Assembly (NCBI GenBank): GCA_016708025.1
Contig: JADJGQ010000001.1
Location: 62,001-126,000, forward strand
Length of the DNA stretch: 64,000 nt
Origin: a bacterium
GTDB taxonomy: Bacteria > Zixibacteria > MSB-5A5 > GN15 > FEB-12
Direction of reading: 5' to 3'
In this document: positions 42,973-50,776 of the stretch, piece after piece
Position numbering within the stretch: the first letter of the stretch is position 1
Layout: every line of letters begins with the position of its first letter
Made by a program: the position numbers and the translations under genes
Notes under the pieces: model-generated
Database searches by the model: none
Told to the model about the DNA's origin: nothing
Seen by the model: only the letters and a program-made list of their open reading frames with translations

Positions 42973-44439
42973 CTATTTCTTCACTGGCACTGGATCAAGA
43001 AGCGGTTCTTTGATGCCGGCGATCTTCCTGGCGATCTCGACCTTATCTTCCAGCTTCGCGGTTGCGCGAATCACCAATTTGGCGCCATCGGGTGAACCGC
43101 CGCCATGCATACATCCCGGCACGCCTCCGCCGATCGTGCACCATTCAACTAATCGAGCCGCACGGGCGCGCGTCTCGCCATCGGCTTTGGCGGTCAAATA
43201 TTTCTTGATCAGATGTCCGTACTTTTTGGATTGGAAATCCTTGTACGACGGCATACAGCCGGTCTCGGCAATACCGCCAGCGATATCCTGAGCCAGCACC
43301 GATGTCTGATATGGCAAGGTAGCGACGTGGACTTTGTTGACATTTGACAGCAACGGGTCACAGAGCCATGCGCCGGAGGGATGTTTCTTTCCACGCGCCG
43401 CCGCGGCGATACCGACCGCGTAGGTCGTTTCATTGTTGATATACATCTGGGTCAATTTGTCGGCGAAGACTTTGGATGACAGACCATTCGCTCGGGCGGT
43501 CAAAATTGCCGAGCCGATCTTGATATCACCCTGACCGGCAACACAGCCGCCAATCGCCGCGCGATACGGACCGATAAAATAGCCGATCGTTGACATCGTA
43601 TATTTCGTTTCACCGCACATGAAAACACGTTCGTTCGGGATGAATACGTTTTCGAAGAAGAGGAAGGATTGGGTGATGCCGCCCTCTTTGACCGGATTGT
43701 CGAACCCGTCTTCTTCATCGCGGGTATCGCTGGGATGACGGGTCTCAACGATGGTGAGCCCCTCGATATCGCGCGGAATCACAAATGACAACGCAAAGTC
43801 GGTCTCATCCTCTTTGTAGCCTGTGCCGGGGATGATGAAAATCTCGTTGGCGGCAGCCACGCCGCAGATCATCAATTTGGCGCCACGGACGACAATGCCA
43901 TCTTTGCGTTTCTCAACCAGATGCAGGAAGACATCTTTGTCATCCTGAGCACTCGGGGACTTGGCGCGGTCACCTTTGGCATCGGTCAGCGCTCCGGCGC
44001 AGGTGATATCCCGCTCCTGGGCGGAACGGAGCCAGGTCAGCAGACGCTGGTGGTAATCGGTTCCCAGATCGCGATCCATTTCAAAGGTGGTGTTGAACAT
44101 TGCGTTCATGGCTGTCCAGCCGGCGCACCGTCCGCCGGTGCAGGTGCCGGTGAGATGGAACATCAACCGCTTCATATCGCTGTTGGCAAACTGGTCCTCG
44201 GCGGACATGATGATCGAGAGATAGCGACTGATCGGTTCGCCGGTCAGGTGCGATTTCGCGGTTACCTTGTCGCGGAGTTTTTCATCGGCGGCGGCCTTGA
44301 ATGTCCAGGCATGACCTTCGACCGTTCGTTTGGTCGCCGGGTGAGTGGTGACATCCTCGATCAGACTGTCCCATTTGTAGATATTCGGGCGCATCGCTTT
44401 CAAAGATGCGATGTACTGCTCATATGTTTTGATCGCCAT
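42973..44439 (-). CDS. 4-hydroxybutyryl-CoA dehydratase-like (HpaB family) flavoprotein
   Basis: The 488 residues match the family of 4-hydroxybutyryl-CoA dehydratase and 4-hydroxyphenylacetate 3-hydroxylase: an N-terminal MAIKTYEQYIASLKAMRP, LTGEPISRYLSIIMSAED, GTDYHQRLLTWL, then FFENVFIPNERVFMCGE and the C-terminal GGGVPGCMHGGGSPD. In the clostridial dehydratase the 4Fe-4S cluster is held by C99, C103, H292 and C299. Here C299 is kept, but position 292 is Tyr (PYRAAIGGC), and the N-terminal pair is C100 and C105 with one extra residue between. The cluster may therefore differ or be lost, and the reaction is uncertain. It has its own promoter. Confidence 0.8.
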   Translation of the reverse strand: MAIKTYEQYIASLKAMRPNIYKWDSLIEDVTTHPATKRTVEGHAWTFKAAADEKLRDKVTAKSHLTGEPISRYLSIIMSAEDQFANSDMKRLMFHLTGTCTGGRCAGWTAMNAMFNTTFEMDRDLGTDYHQRLLTWLRSAQERDITCAGALTDAKGDRAKSPSAQDDKDVFLHLVEKRKDGIVVRGAKLMICGVAAANEIFIIPGTGYKEDETDFALSFVIPRDIEGLTIVETRHPSDTRDEEDGFDNPVKEGGITQSFLFFENVFIPNERVFMCGETKYTMSTIGYFIGPYRAAIGGCVAGQGDIKIGSAILTARANGLSSKVFADKLTQMYINNETTYAVGIAAAARGKKHPSGAWLCDPLLSNVNKVHVATLPYQTSVLAQDIAGGIAETGCMPSYKDFQSKKYGHLIKKYLTAKADGETRARAARLVEWCTIGGGVPGCMHGGGSPDGAKLVIRATAKLEDKVEIARKIAGIKEPLLDPVPVKK

Positions 44440-44475
44440 CGTTCAGTTACCTCGCGTTACGCATAGTTTGGCTGA

Positions 44476-44503
44476 AATATAGCCTGAGTCCGGATTATTA
44501 CAA
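44476..44503 (-). promoter_or_regulatory. Promoter of the dehydratase-like gene
   Basis: On the minus strand -35 TTGTAA (44498-44503) and -10 TATATT (44476-44481) lie 16 bases apart, about 37 bases before the start codon. Confidence 0.55.
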
Positions 44504-44719
44504 GACAAAACGGTCAATGTTAGCGCTGATCACTATATCGACTTTTGAAAAGAAAAATGAGTGAATGAGCAATGCGCTCCCCTCTGCCAAGTCGTACTGC
44601 GTGATTCCGGAACATTTCTCCAACTCAAGAGCAGGAGATTTAAGAATACTTGCGAGTAAACGATTTGGGCCAAGAAAGTTTAGTTTGCCAACGGGCGAGT
44701 CGTGCGCTTGACTAACAGT

Positions 44720-45622
44720 ATGACCGATATGCAACTGCCGGAGAATCAGGCAACACTCCTGCCAAAATGCCGCCTTCGCCCGGGAGAGATATGGAGCGAC
44801 CCGCAGGGGAAGCATGTTGTGGGGTGCGGCGACTGCACGGACAGCCAGTTTGTATCACGTCTCATGAATGGCCGAGCCAAGGCATCGCTGGCCGTTCAGG
44901 ATCCGCCGTATAATCTGGTAGTGTTCGAGCGGCGATCGGTGGAGGAGTATATCGCGTGGTGCGAGCAATGGCTGGATTTGAGCGAGCAGGGGTTGGCGGA
45001 GAACTCGTCGCTGTATGTTTGGCTGGGGGCGGATCAGAACAACCATTACCAGCCGTTACCGCAATTCATGCAGATGATGCAAGGTCAGTCGTTTCAATCC
45101 CGTTCTTTCCTGACCATGCGGAATCAGCGCGGTTACGGCACTCAGAAAAACTGGATGGCGGTACGCCAGGAATTGCTGTATTACACCAAAGGGGAACCGT
45201 TCTTTCAGCCGCAGTACACCGAGATGCCAAAAGCGCTGAAGGGGTACTACAAAACGATCGGGGGAGAGCGGATGGAGAATATAGAGAGGTCGCGCTCACC
45301 GTTTCTTCGGGCGGGTAATGTCTGGATCGATATTCAGCAGGTCTTCTATCGGATGGAAGAGAATGTTTCGCTTTGTTATGCGCAGAAGCCGCTCAAGGCG
45401 ATCGAGCGGATAGTGACTGCATCATCACTGCCGGGGGAGACGGTGCTCGACTTCTTCTCCCATGCCGGTACAACTTTGCTGGCGTGCGAGCGCTTGGGAA
45501 GAATATGCATCACCTGCGATATTGACCCGGTTTTTGCGGAGATCACGATCAGGCGGTTGGAGAGGTTTCGTGCGACAGGGAAACTTGGCTGGCAGCGGAT
45601 GGACCCGTTTGCCGAAGGTTGA
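44720..45622 (+). CDS. Orphan DNA methyltransferase, beta class (N6-adenine or N4-cytosine)
   Basis: A 300-residue methyltransferase. Motif IV is DPPYN (D61-N65), and the SAM-binding motif near the C-terminus is LDFFSHAGTTLLACERLGR followed by CDIDPVFAEI. Motif IV precedes the SAM motif, as in the beta class that includes CcrM-like enzymes. ACTQKNW- and LLYYTKGEPFF-type segments resemble ParB-associated or CcrM relatives. An N-terminal GTG at 44702 would add six residues, and no clear ribosome site distinguishes the starts. No restriction enzyme gene adjoins it, so it is probably a solitary regulator or phage-derived gene. Confidence 0.82.
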   Translation: MTDMQLPENQATLLPKCRLRPGEIWSDPQGKHVVGCGDCTDSQFVSRLMNGRAKASLAVQDPPYNLVVFERRSVEEYIAWCEQWLDLSEQGLAENSSLYVWLGADQNNHYQPLPQFMQMMQGQSFQSRSFLTMRNQRGYGTQKNWMAVRQELLYYTKGEPFFQPQYTEMPKALKGYYKTIGGERMENIERSRSPFLRAGNVWIDIQQVFYRMEENVSLCYAQKPLKAIERIVTASSLPGETVLDFFSHAGTTLLACERLGRICITCDIDPVFAEITIRRLERFRATGKLGWQRMDPFAEG

Positions 45623-45630
45623 TCGGCAGA

Positions 45631-46350
45631 TTACTTCAAGTACTCCAGACTCACCCCGGAATTGTCCAGCTTCACGTAGGTGAAGTGGTGAATGAAATCC
45701 CCTGAATTGATATAGGTGCCGTTGTCGAATTTCTCAAAGACCGGGATATGCAAATGCCCGATCACGACAACATCGTTCCCTTCGGCCAGTTTCCCCTGAG
45801 CATACTGCCTGTAATCGTTGGCGAACTCATGGTCTCGACGCGAGGTATACTCGCGAGATGAACCAGAGACCCACTTGGCGAGCGGGTAGGCCCAGTCGGG
45901 CGGGAGTTTTCGATAGAGCCAGATATTAAACCGATTGCGAAGGATTTTCTTAAGGAATCGGTATCCGGAATCGGCTTTGGCCAGGCCATCGCCATGACAG
46001 AGAAAGAGCTTTTTGCCGCCGTAATCTAGAGTCAGGGTGTCACGATGAACCACGATACCGATCTGTTTCTCGAAGAAGTCATCCATCCAGAAGTCATGGT
46101 TGCCGGAGATGTAGTCGATCTGGATGCCCCTGGCGCGGAGTTCATGGAGGCGAAAGAGAACTTCGAAATGGGCTTTCGGGACAACATGTTTGTATTCGAA
46201 CCAGAAATCGAAAAGATCGCCGAGGATGATCAGTCGGTCGCCATCAGACTTCACCAGTTCAAACAGGCGTGCGATATTGGCCAGCTTGGTTTGTTCGGAT
46301 TCAGGAGACCCTGTTCCGAGGTGAGCATCAGAGAAAAGATAAAGCGCCAT
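45631..46350 (-). CDS. lpxH: UDP-2,3-diacylglucosamine diphosphatase
   Basis: This metallophosphatase of 239 residues removes UMP in lipid A synthesis. The metal-binding motifs are all present: SDAH (D8, H10), GDLFDFW (G44-W50), GNHD (about 83-86), CHGDG, and GHLHIP near the C-terminus. YINSGDFIHHFTYVKL is typical of the LpxH group. Its presence implies an outer membrane with lipid A. The gene is monocistronic and convergent with the methyltransferase gene, from which it is separated by only eight bases. Confidence 0.85.
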   Translation of the reverse strand: MALYLFSDAHLGTGSPESEQTKLANIARLFELVKSDGDRLIILGDLFDFWFEYKHVVPKAHFEVLFRLHELRARGIQIDYISGNHDFWMDDFFEKQIGIVVHRDTLTLDYGGKKLFLCHGDGLAKADSGYRFLKKILRNRFNIWLYRKLPPDWAYPLAKWVSGSSREYTSRRDHEFANDYRQYAQGKLAEGNDVVVIGHLHIPVFEKFDNGTYINSGDFIHHFTYVKLDNSGVSLEYLK

Positions 46351-46398
46351 CAGGTGAATATAGCGGCGGAGTGCGCCGTGAAACAGTCAATTTCAGGC

Positions 46399-46420
46399 CG
46401 GCCCTGGTGTATCAGGGCCG
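46399..46420 (-). terminator. Hairpin beyond purL, probable terminator
   Basis: Perfect 8-bp arms CGGCCCTG and CAGGGCCG flank a 6-base loop, 13 bases beyond the purL stop. There is no strong T-tract, so termination is likely but not certain. Confidence 0.5.
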
Positions 46421-46432
46421 AACCCGTATTAG

Positions 46433-48673
46433 TTATCCGACCTTTTCCATGAAACGCGGCATCGCATGGTAGAAACTGTCCGCCAGTCTGGCCAGCGGGA
46501 TGTCGATCAGGGATTCAATCACCAGTCGACTCCCGCCCACTGAGCCGATCCTGTTGATCGGAACGCCAGCTGAGCCGAATATCTTCTCCAGGTCATTTGC
46601 GCTGGATTGATCGGCCGAGACGATCACGCGCGACTGGCTTTCCCCGAAAAGGAGGCAGTCCGGGCGGATAGAATCATTCAATTTGACTGTCGCACCGATC
46701 TGATGTTCTTGATTTGAAATACAGCACTCGGCCAGTGCGACAGCCAGGCCACCATCGGAGCAGTCATGCGCCGATTTGACCAGCCCGGACCGGATCGCAT
46801 GGAGGAGTGTCTCCTGCATTTTCTTTTCGAATGGAAGATCAAGCGAAGGGATCGGGCCACGCGTCTGACCGAGAATCGACTTGAGATATTCTGAGCCGCC
46901 CAGTTCTTCTTTGTTGGTGCCGATCAGGAAGATGACATCGCCATTTTCCTTGAACCATTGCGTGGTGATGTGGTCAAGGTGTTCGACTAGTCCAACCATG
47001 CCGATAGTCGGGGTCGGGAAGACTGCCCGCTCCGGATCCTCGTTGTAGAACGAAACGTTGCCACCGGTGACCGGGGTTTCGAATGCGATGCAGGCCTCGC
47101 CCATTCCTTTGATCGCCTCGGCGAAGCAGTAGTAGACCTCGGGCTTGTACGGATTGCCGAAATTGAGGCAGTTGGTGATGGCCAGCGGCTTGCCGCCGGA
47201 GCAGACGATATTACGCGCCGACTCAGCCACTGCAATCTGGGCGCCGAGGCGCGGATTGAGATAGCAGTAGCGGGCGTTGCAGTCAGTCGACATGGCGAGC
47301 GCTTTGTCGGTCTTGCGGAGGCGAAGGACCGCGGCATCAGAACCGGGGCCGACCGCCGTATTTGTGCGGACCATGGAATCGTACTGCTCAAAAACCCAGC
47401 CCTTATGACAGAGGTTGGGAGACCCGAGCAATTGTACCAAGGTCTCCGACCAGTTACGGTTCGGGGCGAAATCATTCAGGTCGAGTTTATTGACATCGTC
47501 CATATAAGTCGGACGCTTGGTTTCGCGGTGATAGATCGGGGCAGAGCCGCCGAGAACCAGAGAATCTGCCGGGATGCGGGAGACGATCTGGCCATTCAGT
47601 TTGACCGTCATGAAGAGGTCATCGGTCACTTTTCCGACGATGGTCGAATCAAGTCCCCATTTGTCGAAGACCGCTTTCACGGCGGCTTCCTTGCCCTTCT
47701 TAACGCAAACCAGCATTCGTTCCTGAGACTCTGAGAGGAGGATCTCGTAGGGGGACATGTGCGGTTCGCGGACCGGGACGAGATCGATATTTATCTCTAT
47801 CCCTGCTTTGCCGCGGGCGGCCATTTCTGAGGATGAACAGGTGAGGCCGGCGGCTCCCATATCCTGGATACCGATTATCAGGTCCTGCTCAATGATCTCG
47901 AGAGTAGCTTCGAGCAGCAATTTCTCGGTGAATGGATCGGCGATCTGAACAGACGGGCGTTTTTCTTCGGACTTGGAGCTGATCTCTTCGGAGGCGAAGG
48001 TCGCACCATGGATGCCATCACGTCCGGTCTTGTTCCCCACGATCATGATCGGGTTGCCAGTACCGGCCGCTTTGCCGAACGCGAGCTGGTTACTCTTGAC
48101 GATACCTACCGCCATGGCATTAACGAGCGGATTACCGGTGTAGGAATCATCAAAGAAAACCTCACCAGCGACTGTCGGCACACCAAAGGAATTGCCGTAG
48201 TCACCGATCCCCTTGACCACACCGGAGACCAGGTGGCGGACTCGCGGATTGTCCGGTGATCCAAAGCGGAGTGAGTTGAGGGATGCGATCGGGCGCGCAC
48301 CCATCGTGAAGATGTCACGGAGGATCCCGCCGACACCGGTCGCGGCACCCTGATATGGTTCGATTGCGGAAGGGTGATTGTGGGATTCTATTTTGAAGAC
48401 CACAGCCAGACCATCGCCAATGTCAACCGCGCCGGCATTTTCTTCGCCGGCTTTGGAGAGCAGATTGGCGCCATCGCGCGGGAGGGTTTTAAGTAATGCG
48501 ATGGAGTTTTTGTACGAGCAATGCTCGGACCACATGACCGAAAAGACGCCGAGTTCGGTGTAGTTTGGTTCGCGTCCGAGGATCTTCTTGATGTATTCGT
48601 ACTCATCCGGCGTAATGCCATGATTGGCTATCATTTCCGGTGTGACTTTGGGCTGGGTGAATCCGTCTGCCAT
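46433..48673 (-). CDS. purL: Phosphoribosylformylglycinamidine synthase subunit PurL
   Basis: This is the small form of FGAM synthase (746 residues), the ATP-dependent fourth step in purine synthesis, which needs separate PurQ and PurS partners; these are not in the window. Seen are the N-terminal SVMWSEHCSYKNS, the ESHNHPSAIEPYQGAATGVGGI loop, IQDMGAAGLTCSSSEMA, the LLSESQERML stretch, and DCSDGGLAVALAE near the end. The start at 48673 is preceded by a consensus promoter. It is monocistronic. Confidence 0.95.
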   Translation of the reverse strand: MADGFTQPKVTPEMIANHGITPDEYEYIKKILGREPNYTELGVFSVMWSEHCSYKNSIALLKTLPRDGANLLSKAGEENAGAVDIGDGLAVVFKIESHNHPSAIEPYQGAATGVGGILRDIFTMGARPIASLNSLRFGSPDNPRVRHLVSGVVKGIGDYGNSFGVPTVAGEVFFDDSYTGNPLVNAMAVGIVKSNQLAFGKAAGTGNPIMIVGNKTGRDGIHGATFASEEISSKSEEKRPSVQIADPFTEKLLLEATLEIIEQDLIIGIQDMGAAGLTCSSSEMAARGKAGIEINIDLVPVREPHMSPYEILLSESQERMLVCVKKGKEAAVKAVFDKWGLDSTIVGKVTDDLFMTVKLNGQIVSRIPADSLVLGGSAPIYHRETKRPTYMDDVNKLDLNDFAPNRNWSETLVQLLGSPNLCHKGWVFEQYDSMVRTNTAVGPGSDAAVLRLRKTDKALAMSTDCNARYCYLNPRLGAQIAVAESARNIVCSGGKPLAITNCLNFGNPYKPEVYYCFAEAIKGMGEACIAFETPVTGGNVSFYNEDPERAVFPTPTIGMVGLVEHLDHITTQWFKENGDVIFLIGTNKEELGGSEYLKSILGQTRGPIPSLDLPFEKKMQETLLHAIRSGLVKSAHDCSDGGLAVALAECCISNQEHQIGATVKLNDSIRPDCLLFGESQSRVIVSADQSSANDLEKIFGSAGVPINRIGSVGGSRLVIESLIDIPLARLADSFYHAMPRFMEKVG

Positions 48674-48699
48674 TGGGCCTCTCTGGTTAGAAAGGGTCG

Positions 48700-48728
48700 A
48701 ATATAGGGGGCGCTACTGGTCAGGTCAA
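48700..48728 (-). promoter_or_regulatory. Sigma-70-like promoter of purL
   Basis: On the minus strand -35 TTGACC (48723-48728) and -10 TATATT (48700-48705) are 17 bases apart, close to consensus, about 27 bases before the ATG. Confidence 0.8.
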
Positions 48729-48781
48729 GGTCTACCTAAAAGCTGTTTCCGCTGCTGATTGCAGCATATATCTTATGGTCC

Positions 48782-50182
48782 ATGAGTATCCTGGCGAAAG
48801 TCACCCGCACAATTGAGGCACACAATCTGTTAGCAAACGGGGATAAGGTGCTGGTGGCGTTGTCCGGGGGGCCGGATTCGGTCGCATTGCTGCATCTGCT
48901 CGTGCGACTCAAGCCACACTATCAATTGCAGTTAGCCGCAGTTTACGTCAATCATCAGATCCGCAAACGACCCGCGTTGGCCGAAGCGAAGTTCTGTCAG
49001 TCTCTTTGCAAGAAACTGAAGGTCCCGTTGACGATTCATCGCGAGGATATTCCCGCTCTGGCCAAACAGCAGAAGATCGGGATAGAGGAAGCAGGGCGGA
49101 ATTTCCGGTACGAGTTGTTCGAGCGTTTGGCCCGCGAACAGAAGTTCACTCGGATCGCATTGGGGCATCACCAGAATGACCGTGTTGAGACGGTGCTTTT
49201 CAGGATCATCCGTGGCACCGGAAGAACCGGTCTGGCTGGCATTCCGGTGAAGCGGGATAAGTATATCCGGCCGCTGTTTGACCTGACCAAAGCGGAGATC
49301 CTCGCCTACTTGAAGGAGAACAGACTCGCCTATTGTCTGGACCTTTCCAATGAAAGATCGGACCAGAGCAGGAATTACATTCGGAATCGCCTCCTGCCGG
49401 AAATTCGGAAGCGACTCAATCCACAGGTAGACAGGGCGATTTTGAATTTGGCGGAGACTCTGGCAGAAGAAGAAAAGGTGCTTCAAGCGCAAGTTGAACG
49501 GGTTCTTAAGCAGGCGATCACAATCACACCGGGCGGCAAAATTGAGCTTGATAGAGATAAATTCCAAGCGTATACTAAATGGCTCCGTCGCAGACTGTTA
49601 AGGTACTGTCTGGGAAGCATTTCCGAGGGACAGATGGTTGACCGCGAATCGGTCGACCGCCTCGATGACCAGATTATGGCGGGCGGCGGGAATCTCTCGC
49701 TCCCCGGACGTATTCAGACCGTCCTGTCCGGTTCAAAGATTGTCTTTGTGCACGGTCAGCCGATACAGTTGGAAAGGGAGCTGTCACCGGGAAAAGCGGT
49801 TCGGTTAGCCTGTCCGAACGTTCAGATCGCCGTCCGATTCGGCCGAAGTCTCCCGAGCAAACCTCTGTCGCGACGAAGGGCATCACGGGTGACGGTGGAT
49901 CGAGCCAAGCTCGAATTTCCGCTGACGGTGCGGTCGATTCGCACGGGTGACCGGTTTGTCCCGCTGGGGATGCACGGACGCAAAAAGGTAGGCGACTACC
50001 TGACCGATCGGAAAGTACCGAAGGTCTATCGCGATGAAATTCTGGTCGTTACTGACGGCCAAGGGATCATATGGGTGGTCGGATTTGAGATCGCCGACCG
50101 AGTCAAGGTTGATAGGTCAACCAGGAAGGTAGCCACGCTTGAGGTCATCAACTCCAAAAGGGCTCTCACGCCAGCCGTTTGA
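48782..50182 (+). CDS. tilS: tRNA(Ile)-lysidine synthetase
   Basis: The enzyme modifies the wobble C of tRNA(Ile)-CAU with lysine so that it reads AUA. The 466 residues begin with the PP-loop LSGGPDSVALL (S28-S33), followed by YVNHQIRK, the RNFRYELFE segment and LGHHQNDRVETVLFRIIRGTG. A TilS substrate-binding and a C-terminal domain follow (SIRTGDRFVPLGMHGRKKVGDYLTDRKVPK, then ILVVTDGQGIIWVVG). Its 3' end overlaps hpt by 44 bases. The order tilS-hpt-ftsH is common in bacteria. Confidence 0.93.
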   Translation: MSILAKVTRTIEAHNLLANGDKVLVALSGGPDSVALLHLLVRLKPHYQLQLAAVYVNHQIRKRPALAEAKFCQSLCKKLKVPLTIHREDIPALAKQQKIGIEEAGRNFRYELFERLAREQKFTRIALGHHQNDRVETVLFRIIRGTGRTGLAGIPVKRDKYIRPLFDLTKAEILAYLKENRLAYCLDLSNERSDQSRNYIRNRLLPEIRKRLNPQVDRAILNLAETLAEEEKVLQAQVERVLKQAITITPGGKIELDRDKFQAYTKWLRRRLLRYCLGSISEGQMVDRESVDRLDDQIMAGGGNLSLPGRIQTVLSGSKIVFVHGQPIQLERELSPGKAVRLACPNVQIAVRFGRSLPSKPLSRRRASRVTVDRAKLEFPLTVRSIRTGDRFVPLGMHGRKKVGDYLTDRKVPKVYRDEILVVTDGQGIIWVVGFEIADRVKVDRSTRKVATLEVINSKRALTPAV

Positions 50183-50690
50183 GTTGCTGCTTGATCAGCG
50201 CGCGATCACGCGCCGGATCGAGGAGATGGGAGCACAGCTCACCGCAGATTATGCGGGCGAAACGCCGGTTCTGGTCGGCGTCCTGAAGGGATGCGCGGTC
50301 TTTCTGGCGGACCTGATGCGGACGATCAAGTTGCCGATCGAGCTGGAGTTTGTGTCGGCGGCTTCCTATCGGACGGGAGTACGTCGCGAAGAGGACGTGA
50401 TCATCGGCGGCGGCTTTTCCATCCCGATGGCGGGGCGCCATGTGCTGGTGGTGGAAGGAGTTGTCGATTCCGGGAAGACGGTCGCTTTGGTTACCGAGAA
50501 GATTCGCAAGATGGAACCGGCTTCCCTGGAGATTGTTACACTACTCGATAAACCCCAGAGCCATCGCGTAAAAGTCGATGTTAAGTACAAAGGATTCAGC
50601 ATCGGCAATGATTTCGTGATCGGTTTTGGACTCGACAATACACAGAAATACCGAAACCTGCCGTTTATCGGACGGTTGCTCGACAAATGA
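50139..50690 (+). CDS. hpt: Hypoxanthine phosphoribosyltransferase
   Basis: The enzyme salvages hypoxanthine and guanine with PRPP. The protein has 183 residues from a TTG start that overlaps tilS. Family segments are RRIEEMGAQLTADYAGETPVLVGVLKGCAVFLADL, VSAASYR and VVTLLDKP, FVIGFGLDNTQKYRNLPFIG. The PRPP loop reads VVEGVVDSGKT in place of the usual VEDIIDTGLT, with the second acidic residue changed to Gly. That is unusual, although most of the loop is kept. It is the second gene of the tilS-hpt-ftsH-folE-folP-cdaA run. Confidence 0.88.
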   Translation: MRSSTPKGLSRQPFELLLDQRAITRRIEEMGAQLTADYAGETPVLVGVLKGCAVFLADLMRTIKLPIELEFVSAASYRTGVRREEDVIIGGGFSIPMAGRHVLVVEGVVDSGKTVALVTEKIRKMEPASLEIVTLLDKPQSHRVKVDVKYKGFSIGNDFVIGFGLDNTQKYRNLPFIGRLLDK

Positions 50691-50776
50691 TCGCGGGCAA
50701 TTGTGACACGGATAGATGAATCAACGGACGTTTCGGTAGTATAACCTGTATCTGAACACGTGATAGTGGAGAGACA

